Assembly (NCBI GenBank): GCA_036320915.1
Contig: JAXBDG010000014.1
Coordinates: 992,001-1,056,000, forward strand
Direction: 5' to 3'
DNA from: Linnemannia elongata
Taxonomy: Eukaryota; Mortierellomycota; Mortierellomycetes; Mortierellales; Mortierellaceae
DNA: 64,000 nucleotides
Shown here: one piece after another, positions 12,890 to 23,284 of the stretch
Numbering within the stretch: the stretch's first letter is position 1
Layout of the letters: every line of letters starts with the position of its first letter
Program-made: the position numbers and the translations under genes
The notes under the pieces: model-generated
Seen by the model: only the letters and a program-made list of their open reading frames with translations
Told to the model about the DNA's origin: nothing
The model's database searches: none

Positions 12890-12899
12890 AATAAATAAA
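12890..12899 (+). terminator. Polyadenylation signal of the coiled-coil gene
   Basis: Two overlapping AATAAA hexamers (12890-12895 and 12894-12899) lie about 40 bases after the stop codon at 12851. This is the expected spacing for 3' end formation. Confidence 0.55.
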
Positions 12900-15800
12900 A
12901 TTACGGTCTTTCAGGCTACTTATTTGTGTTGTCGATCGAACCGACTGGAAGGGTAGAGCAAAAGAAGAACAGCGCTTCGGAAACAGAGCACATGGGAAAG
13001 GTGAGTGGGGTTGCCAAGAGAGTTGATTTTTTTTTGTAGTCGGCACGGTCCAGGTGTCGCTTGTGCAAAGGCTGCACAATTTATACACACTAGCCTTGCT
13101 ATGTGCACTTTCATTCATCCAAAAACAAACAAAACAACAAACAGCACAACACAAACAAATGTTCAGACGGATACAAACAAAAAAAAACAAAAACGTGTCC
13201 AAGGGCATTCATTTTAGTGTAGTCTATCTGCATGCTCCCTCCCCTTCCCTCTACTTTCCCCTCCCCTGATACAATGCTAGTGGTGCTGACAGATCGAAAT
13301 ATGGGGTATGGGGATATGGGGCACAAGGGGGAGGTAATGGTGGGGAAGATGCACAAAGCGGCAGAAAGAGAGAGAGAGTGAGGAAACGGAAAGATTACAT
13401 ATCTAGTCAACGATCACCAACCACTACCATTGCTAATGAACAGCAAACAAGTTCTCACCAATCCTCTCCCTTTACTGCCAGTATATAGGAGACTGCAATG
13501 TTTTTTTTGCATTTTTATTTTTTTTTATCGCACACCACAGCAACATAGTACCGACCAGGGTAAACATGGAGGGGACTGATTAGATAGTGGGCAACCCCCT
13601 GGTGGCGCGTTATCTCTATCTGGTCTCTTTGTTCTACCAGTGTCTTGTTCTAACTCCTCCCCAAAATCCAATTCCTTGACAGATAATAGGGACACAGTCA
13701 CGGTATGAGTGGTGGTTCTCGCTTGGGGAGGAAAGGGGGGGAAACAGGCTCGATCAAAAATTAAAAAAAAATGGGTTTCGGGGAGCAAGGCGACGAACAG
13801 AACGACGACAGCAGGGAGGGGAGGGAAGGATCCCCAAGAAAATCGAATTTGGTGGGCAATTTCCATTGCAGGTGTCTGTTGGGTTCAAGGCGACATAGAC
13901 GGACAGACAGACAGACAGACAGACGCTACTCCTCCACGACTACTATATGCACTCTCTTTTACCCTTTGCATCTTCTACTTTAACACATACGAAAACAATA
14001 AGGGAGCGGAGGGGTATCATCTCAATTACAACTCCATCTATCTATCTATTCTCTAGAAAACGTATGGGCTGATCTCCATGTTTTGCTCTCCATTTATTAA
14101 TAACGGGAACAAACAAAAAAAGTGGCATGGTCCATGTAACGGTTTTTGTCTGTCATCCATTCAGTGGCGTGATAATTTCCGAAGGAGAGAGAGAAAGAGG
14201 GGTCTCTTGGTTCTTTTGTTTGTTAGATAAGTGTTGCATATGTATGATTGCTCGGAGTATCTGTCGGTCAGCATTAACAATCTCTTGTCTATCTCTTCCT
14301 TTTGAGGATGTTCATTCAGGACGTTATTGGCTGTTTGTCCATTATTTTTGGTAAAACACCATATTTTGTTATTCTCGGTCAAATTGATGCCGTGGTAGGT
14401 AGTAGTAAGGCTGAATAGGTTAGATTTTTTTTCATTGGGGTGGGCGAAAGGGAAGACAATTGATCCAGCCCAGAGAGTGAGAGAACCTGTCGGGGCTGGT
14501 TGTGAGTGAATGACTGAGTGGGATGGGGTGACAGACGATGAGGGTGAGGCGGTGACAAAAAAAAACCAGCCAGCCAGAATATGAACGAGGCAGTGAGGGT
14601 CAGAGTCATATCTGTATTTGGTGCACAATACTGTAGAAAAAAAAAAAAAGAGCACACAACAAAAAAAATAATTGTTCTTTGGATTAGACAGCGAGAGGTT
14701 GACACGGATACATTCTCTGGCTAAAATCAAGGGCAATTGTTGCGAGGACAACCTTATTAGAAGGGGTTATTTTGTTGTCCACCGCTGCAAAAAGATGTGA
14801 GGGCATCGATTGGAGCAGTTGTACAGCTGGACTCTTTGTAGCAAGGGATCATTCGACGTAGGCAAACAGCTTTTTTTTTGTTGGTCATTTACAGGATGAA
14901 TAGCTCTGGCCTGTTCTTTGATGTTCGTTATGGTTCTTTTTCTTCTCGTCGTCTTGAACCCATCTTTTTTCTGTGCTCCAAAAAGGTGTATCTGTGCTGT
15001 TTGTTGCTAAATTTGCCCGTATCTTTTTCTACAGAGAAAGAGAGTTGACAAGAGTAAGAAAAAGAGGAGTCAGTCGGCTGTCGATTGGTCAGTGTGAGGA
15101 TGGCGCGTATTGTTTTATTTTATTTTATTTTTTTGGTTGGGTGCTTTGTTGCTGTTTGGGTGTTTGCTGAGCTGAGTGAGTGACGGAGAGGTCTATCGCC
15201 CCAGCATTCAACATTTTTTTTACTTTTTGCTACTTTTTACTACTTTTTGATGTGCACCATGGACACACAATTGTCAAGGTTTAGTTTTTTTTTGCTGGGA
15301 CAAGGGGTTCAACCCAACCAACCAAACCGTTGTTCTGTGGTCGTAGAGTGATTGAAAGAAGGCAGAAAGGAAAAAAAAAAAAGATTGGGTGTTTGTCTCT
15401 CTCTCTTGAAGTGAAGTGTGTATGTGCGCACTCACTACTTTTCTTTACTCTTTACTCATAAATTGTTGTTGTGTTGTTGTTGTTGCTATCGTATCGTTCA
15501 TTATTAGAATTGACACCCAACCCAACCCAACCCTTTATCCAAAAGCTGGCCCAGTGAAGAGAAAGCCTTTCCATTGCTCCGTGGGCTTCTTAAAATTCAG
15601 ATCAGTCCACTTTTTCTGTCCTTTTTATCATTCGCTCGTTCAGTCATCCTCTTTGTTCATATCCGTATCTCATTGATTGACACTCACCATTCATTGTCTG
15701 TCTCTCCTCTTCACTCTCACTCACCACTTAAATACTTCCTCTTCCCCCTCCCCTTTTCTTTTCTTTTCTCTTTCCTTTCTCCACTTTTCCCTCTCATCTT

Positions 15801-16009
15801 TCACTCCTCACCTCTCTCTCTCTTCACCCTTTCTCTTTCGTTGTACATTTCTCCTTCCTTCCTTTTTGTTTTTGTACCCCATTTGTATACCTAGACCCAC
15901 GAACAAACACAACAGGACCCTTCCTCCTCCCCAACAACACCAACCAGCATCACTCTATCTCTCTCACTTAATCTTTCCCCCTTCTCTTATCTCTATTAAA
16001 TAACAAGTC
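12900..16009. other. Long spacer and ATP-citrate lyase promoter region
   Basis: No supported gene in about 3.1 kb. A minus-strand open frame at 14161-14751 starts at a non-ATG codon and is low complexity. Simple repeats include (GACA)n at 13902-13924 and (TCTA)n at 14037-14048, plus several A or T runs and repeated CTACTTTTT words near 15225-15250. From about 15600 to 15990 the plus strand is almost pure pyrimidine with a TTAAATA element near 15728. This is consistent with a strong promoter and leader for the biased-codon gene that follows. Confidence 0.5.
13902..13924 (+). repeat. GACA tetranucleotide microsatellite
   Basis: Nearly six uninterrupted GACA units in the spacer ahead of ATP-citrate lyase. 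Confidence 0.9.
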
Positions 16010-19000
16010 ATGTCTGCCAAAGCTGTTCGCGAATACGACGGAAAGTTGTTGCTTGCCCACTGGCTCCACCGCGTCGCCGTCCCCTCGACCTCCACCGAAC
16101 CCACAACAGGATCCAAGTTCATCCAGCCCACGACCCGTCTGGCCCACATCTCGATCGACACGTCGCTTTTGCAGGACAAGGCCCAGTTCGAACAGCATGT
16201 CCGTTCGACCCTCGACCAGCTCGAGGTTACCCACCCCTGGTTGTTGACCAACAAGCTCGTCGCCAAGCCAGATCAATTGATCAAGCGTCGTGGAAAGTCG
16301 GGTCTTTTGTTGCTGAACGCCGACTGGGCTGATGCTCGTGCTTGGATTGAGAAGCATGCCGCGAAGGATGTTCTTGTAAGTTTTCATTTTTCATTTTTAT
16401 TATTTTTATTTTAATACTTTTTTGCTACTTTTTTTACTTTTACTTTGGGTCAATATTTTTGTTACTTTTGGGTCTACTTTTTTTTGATGGGTGAGAAAAA
16501 TAAGAGTTTAAAAAAAAAGAACGGGGGAGGAGACACCACCATCGGAAAATTACGAAAGGACCAAGAAAAAGAAAGAGAGCAAGAAGGTGGGCAAATGGAT
16601 GGGTTTGGGAGGACAACCGAGAAGACAACGTAATACTTTGGCGTGAGGAACAAACGACGTGTTCTTCTTTAGAAGAATGGTGAGGAGTCATTTTTCTTTA
16701 CGGACAAGGGGAACGAACAAAAAAAAATAAGCATTGAGCAATATTTCAACAGCAGCAAGAAGGAAGACCGACAGTCATTTGAAGACAAGGATGGACACAG
16801 AACAAGCACAAGCACAGGAGCAAAGGAACAAGCAAAAAAGAAAAAAGAGGGGAACAGCCAGAGGACAAGGAACTGGTTGATGGGGTGGCAAAGTAAATAG
16901 GGAAGAGAAGAGAAGAAGGGTCTAAGCCGATCTCACCCGGACACAAGTGATATTCATTTTACTTTTTCATGTTAAGGTTAATGTTTGTACTTCTCTTTCA
17001 CACATTTTGCCCATGACACTTGCTGACCCTCCCCTCCATAATGTTATCCTCCCTCTAACAAATAGGTCGACTCCGTTGCTGGTGTTCTCAAGACCTTCTT
17101 GGTCGAGCCCTTCATCCCCCACCCCTCCAACACCGAATACTACATCTGCATCAACTCTGACCGTGATGGCGATAACATCCTCTTCACCCACGAGGGTGGT
17201 ATCGAGGTTGGTGATGTCGACGCCAAGGCCTTGAAGCTCCAGGTCAAGGTCCAGGACACCTTCCCTACTGCCGAGAGCATCCGCTCTGCCCTCCTCGTCC
17301 ACGTCCCCGAGGCCAAGCACGATGTCCTTGTCGATTTCATCTCGCGTCTCTATGCCGTCTACATTGACTTGCACTTCACCTACCTCGAGATCAACCCCTT
17401 GGTCGTCTTGGATCCCACTGAGGACGAGCCTGCTCGTGTCTACTACCTCGATCTTGCTGCCAAGCTCGACCAGACTGCCGAGTTTGAGGCTGGTCCCAAG
17501 TGGGCTATTGCCAGAGCTCCCCAGAACATTGGCATTGCCGGTGTTGCCCCCTCGTCTGCTGTCGGTGCTGATGCTGGACCTGGTATGGACTTCCCTGCTC
17601 CCTTTGGCCGTGAGTTGACCAAGGAGGAGGCTTATGTCCAGGAGTTGGATTCCAAGACCGGTGCTTCGTTGAAGCTTACTATTCTCAACAAGGATGGTCG
17701 TATCTGGACCATGGTTGCCGGAGGTGGTGCCTCTGTCGTCTACAGGTAATAATCGTCAGCTGATCTATTCAAATCATATCCCTCTTCGGTTTCAATTTCC
17801 CCGACACCAGATCACCTTTTAAGTGTTCCATGCTTAATTTTTTTTGTTACATGCCTCTCACACTCCATATCTTTATCCTTTAATCCAATTAGTGACGCTA
17901 TTGCTGCCCTTGGACAGGCTCATGAGCTCGCCAACTACGGAGAGTACTCTGGTGCCCCCACCGAGACTCAGACCTACGAGTACGCCAAGACCATTCTTGA
18001 TCTCATGACCCGCTCTGCTGTCCCCCACCCCGAGGGCAAGGTCCTCATCATCGGAGGAGGTATCGCCAACTTCACCAACGTTGCCTCCACCTTCAAGGGT
18101 ATCGTCCGCGCCCTCACTGAGTTCAAGCAGCCCCTCATCGCCCACAAGGTCCGCATCTTTGTCCGTCGTGGTGGTCCCAACTACCAGGAGGGTCTCCGCT
18201 CCATGCGCCAGCTCGGAGAGTCCCTCGGAGTCGAGATTCAGGTCTTTGGCCCCGAGACCCACATCACCGAGATCGTCCCCCTCGCCTTGACCGGCCAGTC
18301 CTCCGACAACCTCGCTGCCACTACCAGCGGTGCCCAGGCCTCGTCTGGCAACCTCTTGCAGGATCAGCTCCTCGGAACCAACGTCAACAGCAACGTCGCT
18401 ACCCCTGTCCCTACCGCCCCCGTCTCCCGTGCCGGTACCCCTCCTCCTGGCGAGAGAATGACCTACTTCACCGATGCTGACAAGACTGCCGGTGGTGCCC
18501 ACGATGCCAACGTTCCCTTCACCGCCCACACTCGCTCCTTCATCTACGGTATGCAGCCCCGTGCCGTCCAGGGAATGCTCGACTTTGATTTCATCTGCAA
18601 GCGCGAGGTCCCCTCGGTCGCTGCCATGATCTACCCCTTCGGTGGTGCCCACGTCCAAAAGTTCTACTGGGGAACCAAGGAGACCTTGTTGCCCGTCTAC
18701 ACTACCTTGGAGGAGGCCTGCGCCAAGTTCCCTGAGGTTGATACCATCGTCAACTTTGCCTCTTGCCGCTCGGTCTACCAGTCGACTGTTGATATCCTCA
18801 AGCACTCTAGCCAGATCAAGACCGTCTCGATCATTGCTGAGGGTGTCCCTGAGCGTCGTGCCCGTCAGATCCTTTGGGAGGCCAAGGAGAAGGACGTCCT
18901 CGTCATTGGACCAGCCACTGTTGGAGGCATTAAGCCCGGCTGCTTCAAGATCGGAAACACTGGTGGTATGATGGATAACATTGTCTCGTCCAAGTTGTAC

Positions 19001-20389
19001 CGCTCTGGTTCCGTCGCCTATGTCTCCAAGTCCGGAGGAATGTCGAACGAGTTGAACAACATCATCTCGCGCACCACCGACGGTGTCTACGAGGGAGTCG
19101 CCATTGGAGGCGATCGTTACCCCGGTTCGACTTTCATCGACCACTTGCTCCGATATGAGCAGGACCCCAACTGCAAGATGCTCGTTTTGCTCGGAGAGGT
19201 CGGAGGTGTTGAGGAGTACAAGGTCTGCGAGGCCATCAAGAACGGAACTATCCGCAAGCCCGTCATTGCCTGGTGCATTGGTACCTGCGCCAAGATGTTC
19301 GCCACCGAGGTCCAGTTCGGTCACGCCGGTGCCTTGGCCCAGTCCGACTTGGAGACTGCCGATGCCAAGAACAAGGCCCTTCGCGCTGCCGGTGTTGTCG
19401 TCCCCGACACCTTTGAGAAGTTGCCCTTGGTCCTCAGCCAGACTTTCCAGTCCCTTGTCAAGAAGGGTACTATTCAGTTGAAGCCCGAGCCTGAGACTCC
19501 CAAGATCCCCATCGACTACTCCTGGGCTCAGGAGTTGGGACTTGTCCGCAAGCCCGCCTCGTTCGTCTCGACCATTTGCGATGACCGTGGTCAGGAGCTG
19601 TTGTATGCCGGCATGAGAATCTCGGATGTCTTCAAGGAGGATATCGGTATCGGAGGAGTTCTTTCGCTCCTTTGGTTCAAGCGCCGTCTTCCCGACTATG
19701 CCTGCAAGTTCATTGAGATGGTCCTCATGTTGACTGCTGATCACGGTCCCGCCGTCTCTGGAGCCCACAACACCATTGTCACTGCCCGTGCCGGCAAGGA
19801 CCTCGTCTCGTCCCTGTGCGCTGGTCTGTTGACGATCGGAGACCGTTTCGGAGGCGCCCTCGACGGTGCTGCCGAGCAGTTCTCGTCCGCCTACGACAAG
19901 TCTTTGACCCCCCGTGAGTTCGTCTCGGTCATGCGCAAGCAGAACAAGCTGATCCTCGGTATCGGTCACAAGATTAAGTCGCGCACCAACCCCGATCTCC
20001 GTGTCGAGATCATCAAGGACTATGCCAAGAAGCACTTCCCTTCGACCCCCGTCCTCGACTATGCCCTCCAGGTCGAGAACATCACCACCTCCAAGAAGGA
20101 CAACCTTATCCTCAACGTCGACGGTGCCATTGGTATTCTCTTTGTCGATCTCTTGAGAAACTCGGGTGCCTTCACCCGCGAGGAGGCTGAGGAGTACATC
20201 AAGATCGGAACCCTCAACGGACTCTTTGTCCTCGGTCGCTCGATCGGTTTCATTGGTCATTACTTGGATCAGAAGAGGCTCAAGCAGGGTCTCTACAGAC
20301 ACCCTTGGGACGATATCTCGTACCTCACCCCCGGAAATGAGTTGGGCCGCACCGTCGCCTCCCTCGACTCTATCAACAAGAAGGCATAA
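16010..20389 (+). CDS. ACLY: ATP-citrate lyase, single fused polypeptide
   Basis: Cleaves cytosolic citrate with CoA and ATP to acetyl-CoA and oxaloacetate, the main acetyl-CoA source for fatty acid and sterol synthesis. Three exons, 16010-16375, 17066-17745 and 17893-20389, encode about 1180 residues. The splices are in phase and restore family motifs ([19 protein letters not shown] across intron 2). Order: N-terminal ATP-grasp/citrate-binding region; a Gly-rich [17 protein letters not shown] segment near 400; a Ser/Thr/Pro-rich linker ([11 protein letters not shown]) where the animal enzyme carries regulatory phosphosites; the succinyl-CoA-ligase-like region; the phospho-acceptor His in [12 protein letters not shown] near 826; and a citrate-synthase-like C-terminal domain ([22 protein letters not shown]). 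The single-chain layout matches animals and early-diverging fungi, whereas ascomycetes use two subunits. Codons end overwhelmingly in C, unlike the neighbours, which suggests high expression. The first intron (690 bases) is long and T-rich. Confidence 0.97.
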
Positions 20390-20500
20390 GCTGTTTCTAC
20401 TTTCTCTTTCATTTCTTTCCTTTCTTTCTTTTCCTTCCATTGCATTCTTGCATTTTCATAAGAAGATAACATTTTTTTGTCCGTACCCCCTTTGTATCAT

Positions 20501-20506
20501 AATAAA
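20501..20506 (+). terminator. Polyadenylation signal of ATP-citrate lyase
   Basis: AATAAA about 110 bases downstream of the stop codon, in an A/T-rich context. Confidence 0.5.
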
Positions 20507-20589
20507 AAAAAACGATATCCCAATATTCATATCTGTATCAAAACGTTCAAAAAACAAACAAAAAAAATAATTGGGTGGGTTATTATTGT

Positions 20590-20985
20590 GATTGAGAATT
20601 GATGCATCGAGGGCAAATGTACTGCTGCTTAACATGTCAACGGTAGCGAGGTGGTTCCAAACTCTCCTCCTTCTTGCCTCTTGCTACTGTTGCCTTACCT
20701 TTAACGCTTCATCGTCACCGTTTGCACCAACACTACCAACAGCATCGTTGTCATTGTAGTATTCATCGTCGTCGTCTTCAAGGAATCTCTCGAGCCGTGA
20801 GTGGGGCGAGAACAGCGCTAAGTGGGGGTAATTGCTCGACTAACGCACGGACAAGGTCATCGATGTACGGCTTATTTTGCACTTCATATGGTCGATTGGT
20901 TGCGACCCCAGCGAGGGAGGACCAAGTACGTGAGTCTCAGCTCCTCTGTTTCTACTTTGATTTCTTTGCCCTCTTTGCAGCCATT
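20590..20985 (-). pseudogene. Relic of the 3' end of an F-box-like gene
   Basis: Read on the minus strand, this stretch aligns with the last ~120 residues of the intact protein at 23285-24766, but in several frames. From about 20960 it gives ELRLTYLVLPRWGR (intact: EPRLKDLILPWWGR). A TGA and a frame change follow, then PYIDDLVRALVEQLP (TYLDQFIVPLVYQLP). An extra C in a run of five near 20824-20828 shifts the frame to HLALFSPHSRLERFLED (YLAQFFPRSPRHERFLED). Further shifts lead to PPRYR, a stop, and QQYICPRC (RYRWRVK...CTCAVC). The upstream part of the gene is missing. It is a separate third copy, not a lost exon of the neighbour at 21154, because that gene has its own version of the LPYV segment. 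Confidence 0.75.
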
Positions 20986-21153
20986 TTCCATTGACGTATC
21001 GATCCTTTAGACGTGCGGTGTATTTTTTCTCAGATGGCGGTTACGCGTGTGCTTAGGTGTCGATTGAGACGTTTTATGGCATGTGTATCATCAGTTCAAC
21101 AGGTCGCCTTTGTTTCTCCTAGCTTCAAGAACTCTCTCGTAAATGTAAAAATA

Positions 21154-22311
21154 CTAATAAGGGGGAAAACGGACGACGTAAGGTAGTTTCTTCAACAAGG
21201 GAAGTAGCAGCCTGTCAGGGTAATATCTACCACCCGACTCATACAACCAAAATGAAGAACCTTCTTGTCCCCAGCATGGGAGACCCAAATATCTGAGTCT
21301 GGGTTCATAAGCCTTGTCTACTTGGTCTTCATACTGCTCAGAAGACGAGGAGGGAAAGCGGAGACGGGCGAGCTGGGACTGGAGGACGGATTCAGGGATG
21401 GTTTTCAGGTCGTCACAAATGGTGTAGCGGCATCGGAGGTAGGTGAGGGACGAGTTTGCCTTGTTCCTTTGTCGTTTCCACAAGCAGGTTTCTAAGAGCT
21501 GAACTGTCGTCTCCCAGGTGATTTTTCCCGAAAATTTGGCGACCATGGCGACGTTCTCGTTGTCGAGTCCGAGGTCGGCGTTGTCCAGGGCACTTGAAGG
21601 AGAGTATGTGTATGCCTTTGAAGCAGTGGAGCCAAGCTCAAGTCGTTCGAGTCGAGGTAGGCGGTGTTCTAAGATGTCGAAGAAGAGCTTAGGGTGGAGC
21701 GACAGAACGTCTGCAAGAATGCGGAGAGCGTTGATGTTGGGATTTTGAAGGATAAGGTTAAGCATGTTGGAATGAAAGCCAAGGTGTTCTTTGGGGGTCA
21801 GGTATAGCCCTGCCTCGAGTAAGGTGAGTGTCGTCAGGTTTGTGAGGCGAGACTGGTTGTCGAGGTAGAGGTTGTCTATGGCGGTAGAGAGTGTACCAAC
21901 AGAAGGGAGTAGCGTATCGAGTAGTGCCTCCTCCGTCTTGTCTCCCTCCTTCGCGATTGTTGTTGAAAGTGGCAGTTTTTCACGGAAGAACAAAGACGGC
22001 GAAACGACAGCTGGTACGAGATTGTCCATGAAGATTGGCAAAAGGTCATGGTCTAAGACCGACAGGGTAAGGTTCTTGATAAACGACAAGTTCCGACGGA
22101 TCAAGGAAGGGTCGATGAAGGGCGCATCTATAGGCGGTTCAAAGTCTTTCCACAGAAATGGGTAGAAGGCTTTGTAGAAAGTTTTAGAGACGAGGGCGCA
22201 TTGGGTGTATTGGTAGAAGGAGAGGTGTTGTGCCACTTCTGCGGTCAGTTCTGGGATGTCGAAGAGGAAGATCTTGCGCGGTTGGGTTGGTGTAGCTGTG
22301 GTGTCCGCCAT
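21154..22311 (-). CDS. F-box-like protein, tandem paralogue A
   Basis: Single exon, 385 residues from the ATG at 22311. This start matches the MADT... start of the paralogue at 23285-24766; the frame is open further upstream but that part looks like leader. Residues ~15-60 (FLFDIPELTAEVAQHLSFYQ, then LVSKTFYKAFYPFLWKDFEPP) form a divergent F-box, which would bind Skp1 in an SCF ubiquitin ligase. The middle has leucine-rich segments (SRLTNLTTLTLLEAGLYLTP, LPRLERLELGS) likely to form the substrate-recognition surface. Compared with the paralogue it ends early at LPYVVRFPPY and lacks the acidic tail and the terminal Cys-containing segment, so it may be a truncated copy that still makes protein. 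Target unknown. Confidence 0.8.
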   Translation of the reverse strand: MADTTATPTQPRKIFLFDIPELTAEVAQHLSFYQYTQCALVSKTFYKAFYPFLWKDFEPPIDAPFIDPSLIRRNLSFIKNLTLSVLDHDLLPIFMDNLVPAVVSPSLFFREKLPLSTTIAKEGDKTEEALLDTLLPSVGTLSTAIDNLYLDNQSRLTNLTTLTLLEAGLYLTPKEHLGFHSNMLNLILQNPNINALRILADVLSLHPKLFFDILEHRLPRLERLELGSTASKAYTYSPSSALDNADLGLDNENVAMVAKFSGKITWETTVQLLETCLWKRQRNKANSSLTYLRCRYTICDDLKTIPESVLQSQLARLRFPSSSSEQYEDQVDKAYEPRLRYLGLPCWGQEGSSFWLYESGGRYYPDRLLLPLLKKLPYVVRFPPY

Positions 22312-23284
22312 GACTTGAAACGGGGACGATGCGGATTGTTGGTGAAAGGGAGGTTGTGTTGGACACTGGATTTGATAAGAAGTGAAGAAGAAGAGGATGG
22401 CATTCTTTTTATGCATGGAACTGCGGCACATAATATAACGCCGAGTGCGCACGGCTCATATTCCCCACCACAGCTTGTTTTGTTGTGTTGCTATGACGCC
22501 GTTGTTCCTCGTCCGATTATCAGTCCCCCCTTTCTTGCTTACCGACGCCCATAGCCTTCTAAACTTTGAATGTGCGCCTCAATCTCAATCCTTGATTCTT
22601 TTTGACCAAGTAAAGACATAAGGCACCATTTCTCCCCCTCCTCTGAGTCCCTTCGCAGTTTAACTTTTTGGTGGATCAATCTATCTTTCGATATTGTTTT
22701 ATTGTCCATGGTGGCGACGTGTTGTTTGCCTTGGCCTTTGTTGTAGTTGCTGGCTTTAATTTTTTGGTGGGGTCGAACAGTGATACAGAAAGCTAAGCAG
22801 GACTAACGTCTAAATGCATTACGGTCATGGGTAAGAATTGGTGTTTCCCCTTTATTGCAAAATGTTATTGTTGTCGTTTCGTTTGAAAAAAGTATGAGAG
22901 GAAGAAAAAGAGAAGGAAAGTAAGAGAGAAAGAAATGAAGGATGAAAAAAAGGTGGGAAAAGAGGAAAGAAGGGAAGGAAAGAAGGGGCAAAGAAGAAAT
23001 GAGGGGCTATTTACGTTGCCGTCATATCTCGGGGCAAAGTCAAAGGCATCACAAGCAGTCCTATTTGTCTCCATCGAACGCGTCCTTTCTGTCGAACACG
23101 TCCCTGCACTATTCATCAGTCGCGTAAAATCGTATACTATTGTTGATTCCCTAGAAGATGGTGTTCCTTCGGCCATGGCGAAAGACTTTTTTTCATTGTA
23201 GTACATGGCATGAGCATATCCTTGGTTGAACTTTGTCATATTAAAATAGAAGACGTGCCAGAAAAGAGAAGGAAATTGAAAGGT
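22312..23284. other. Spacer between tandem F-box-like paralogues
   Basis: Holds the promoter of the downstream minus-strand gene and the 3' flank of the upstream one. A purine-rich tract lies at about 22885-23005. A minus-strand ATG frame begins at 23239, only 46 bases beyond the stop of the upstream paralogue. It reads as ordinary protein for ~75 residues (MTKFNQGYAHAMYYNEKKSF onward) and then becomes low complexity. I could not find a partner exon, so it is not called as a gene. Confidence 0.4.

Noticed and set aside
14161..14751. 196-residue minus-strand open frame in the spacer before ATP-citrate lyase
   Set aside because: Begins at a non-ATG codon, is low complexity with Phe and Ser runs from T-rich sequence, and has no recognisable motif.
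17873..20440. 855-residue open frame on the minus strand opposite ATP-citrate lyase
   Set aside because: It mirrors the biased codons of the lyase, is made mostly of Gly, Leu, Asp, Val and Glu without domain-like pattern, and the plus strand carries unmistakable enzyme motifs throughout.
20640..21154. Reading the relic as a spliced terminal exon of paralogue A
   Set aside because: Paralogue A already has its own version of the LPY segment, so the relic duplicates rather than continues it; the relic also has frameshifts and stops.
22865..23239. 124-residue minus-strand ATG frame between the tandem F-box-like genes
   Set aside because: The first ~75 residues look ordinary but the rest is low complexity from a purine-rich tract. 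It lies in the 3' flank of paralogue B, and no second exon was found after a possible GTAAAT donor.
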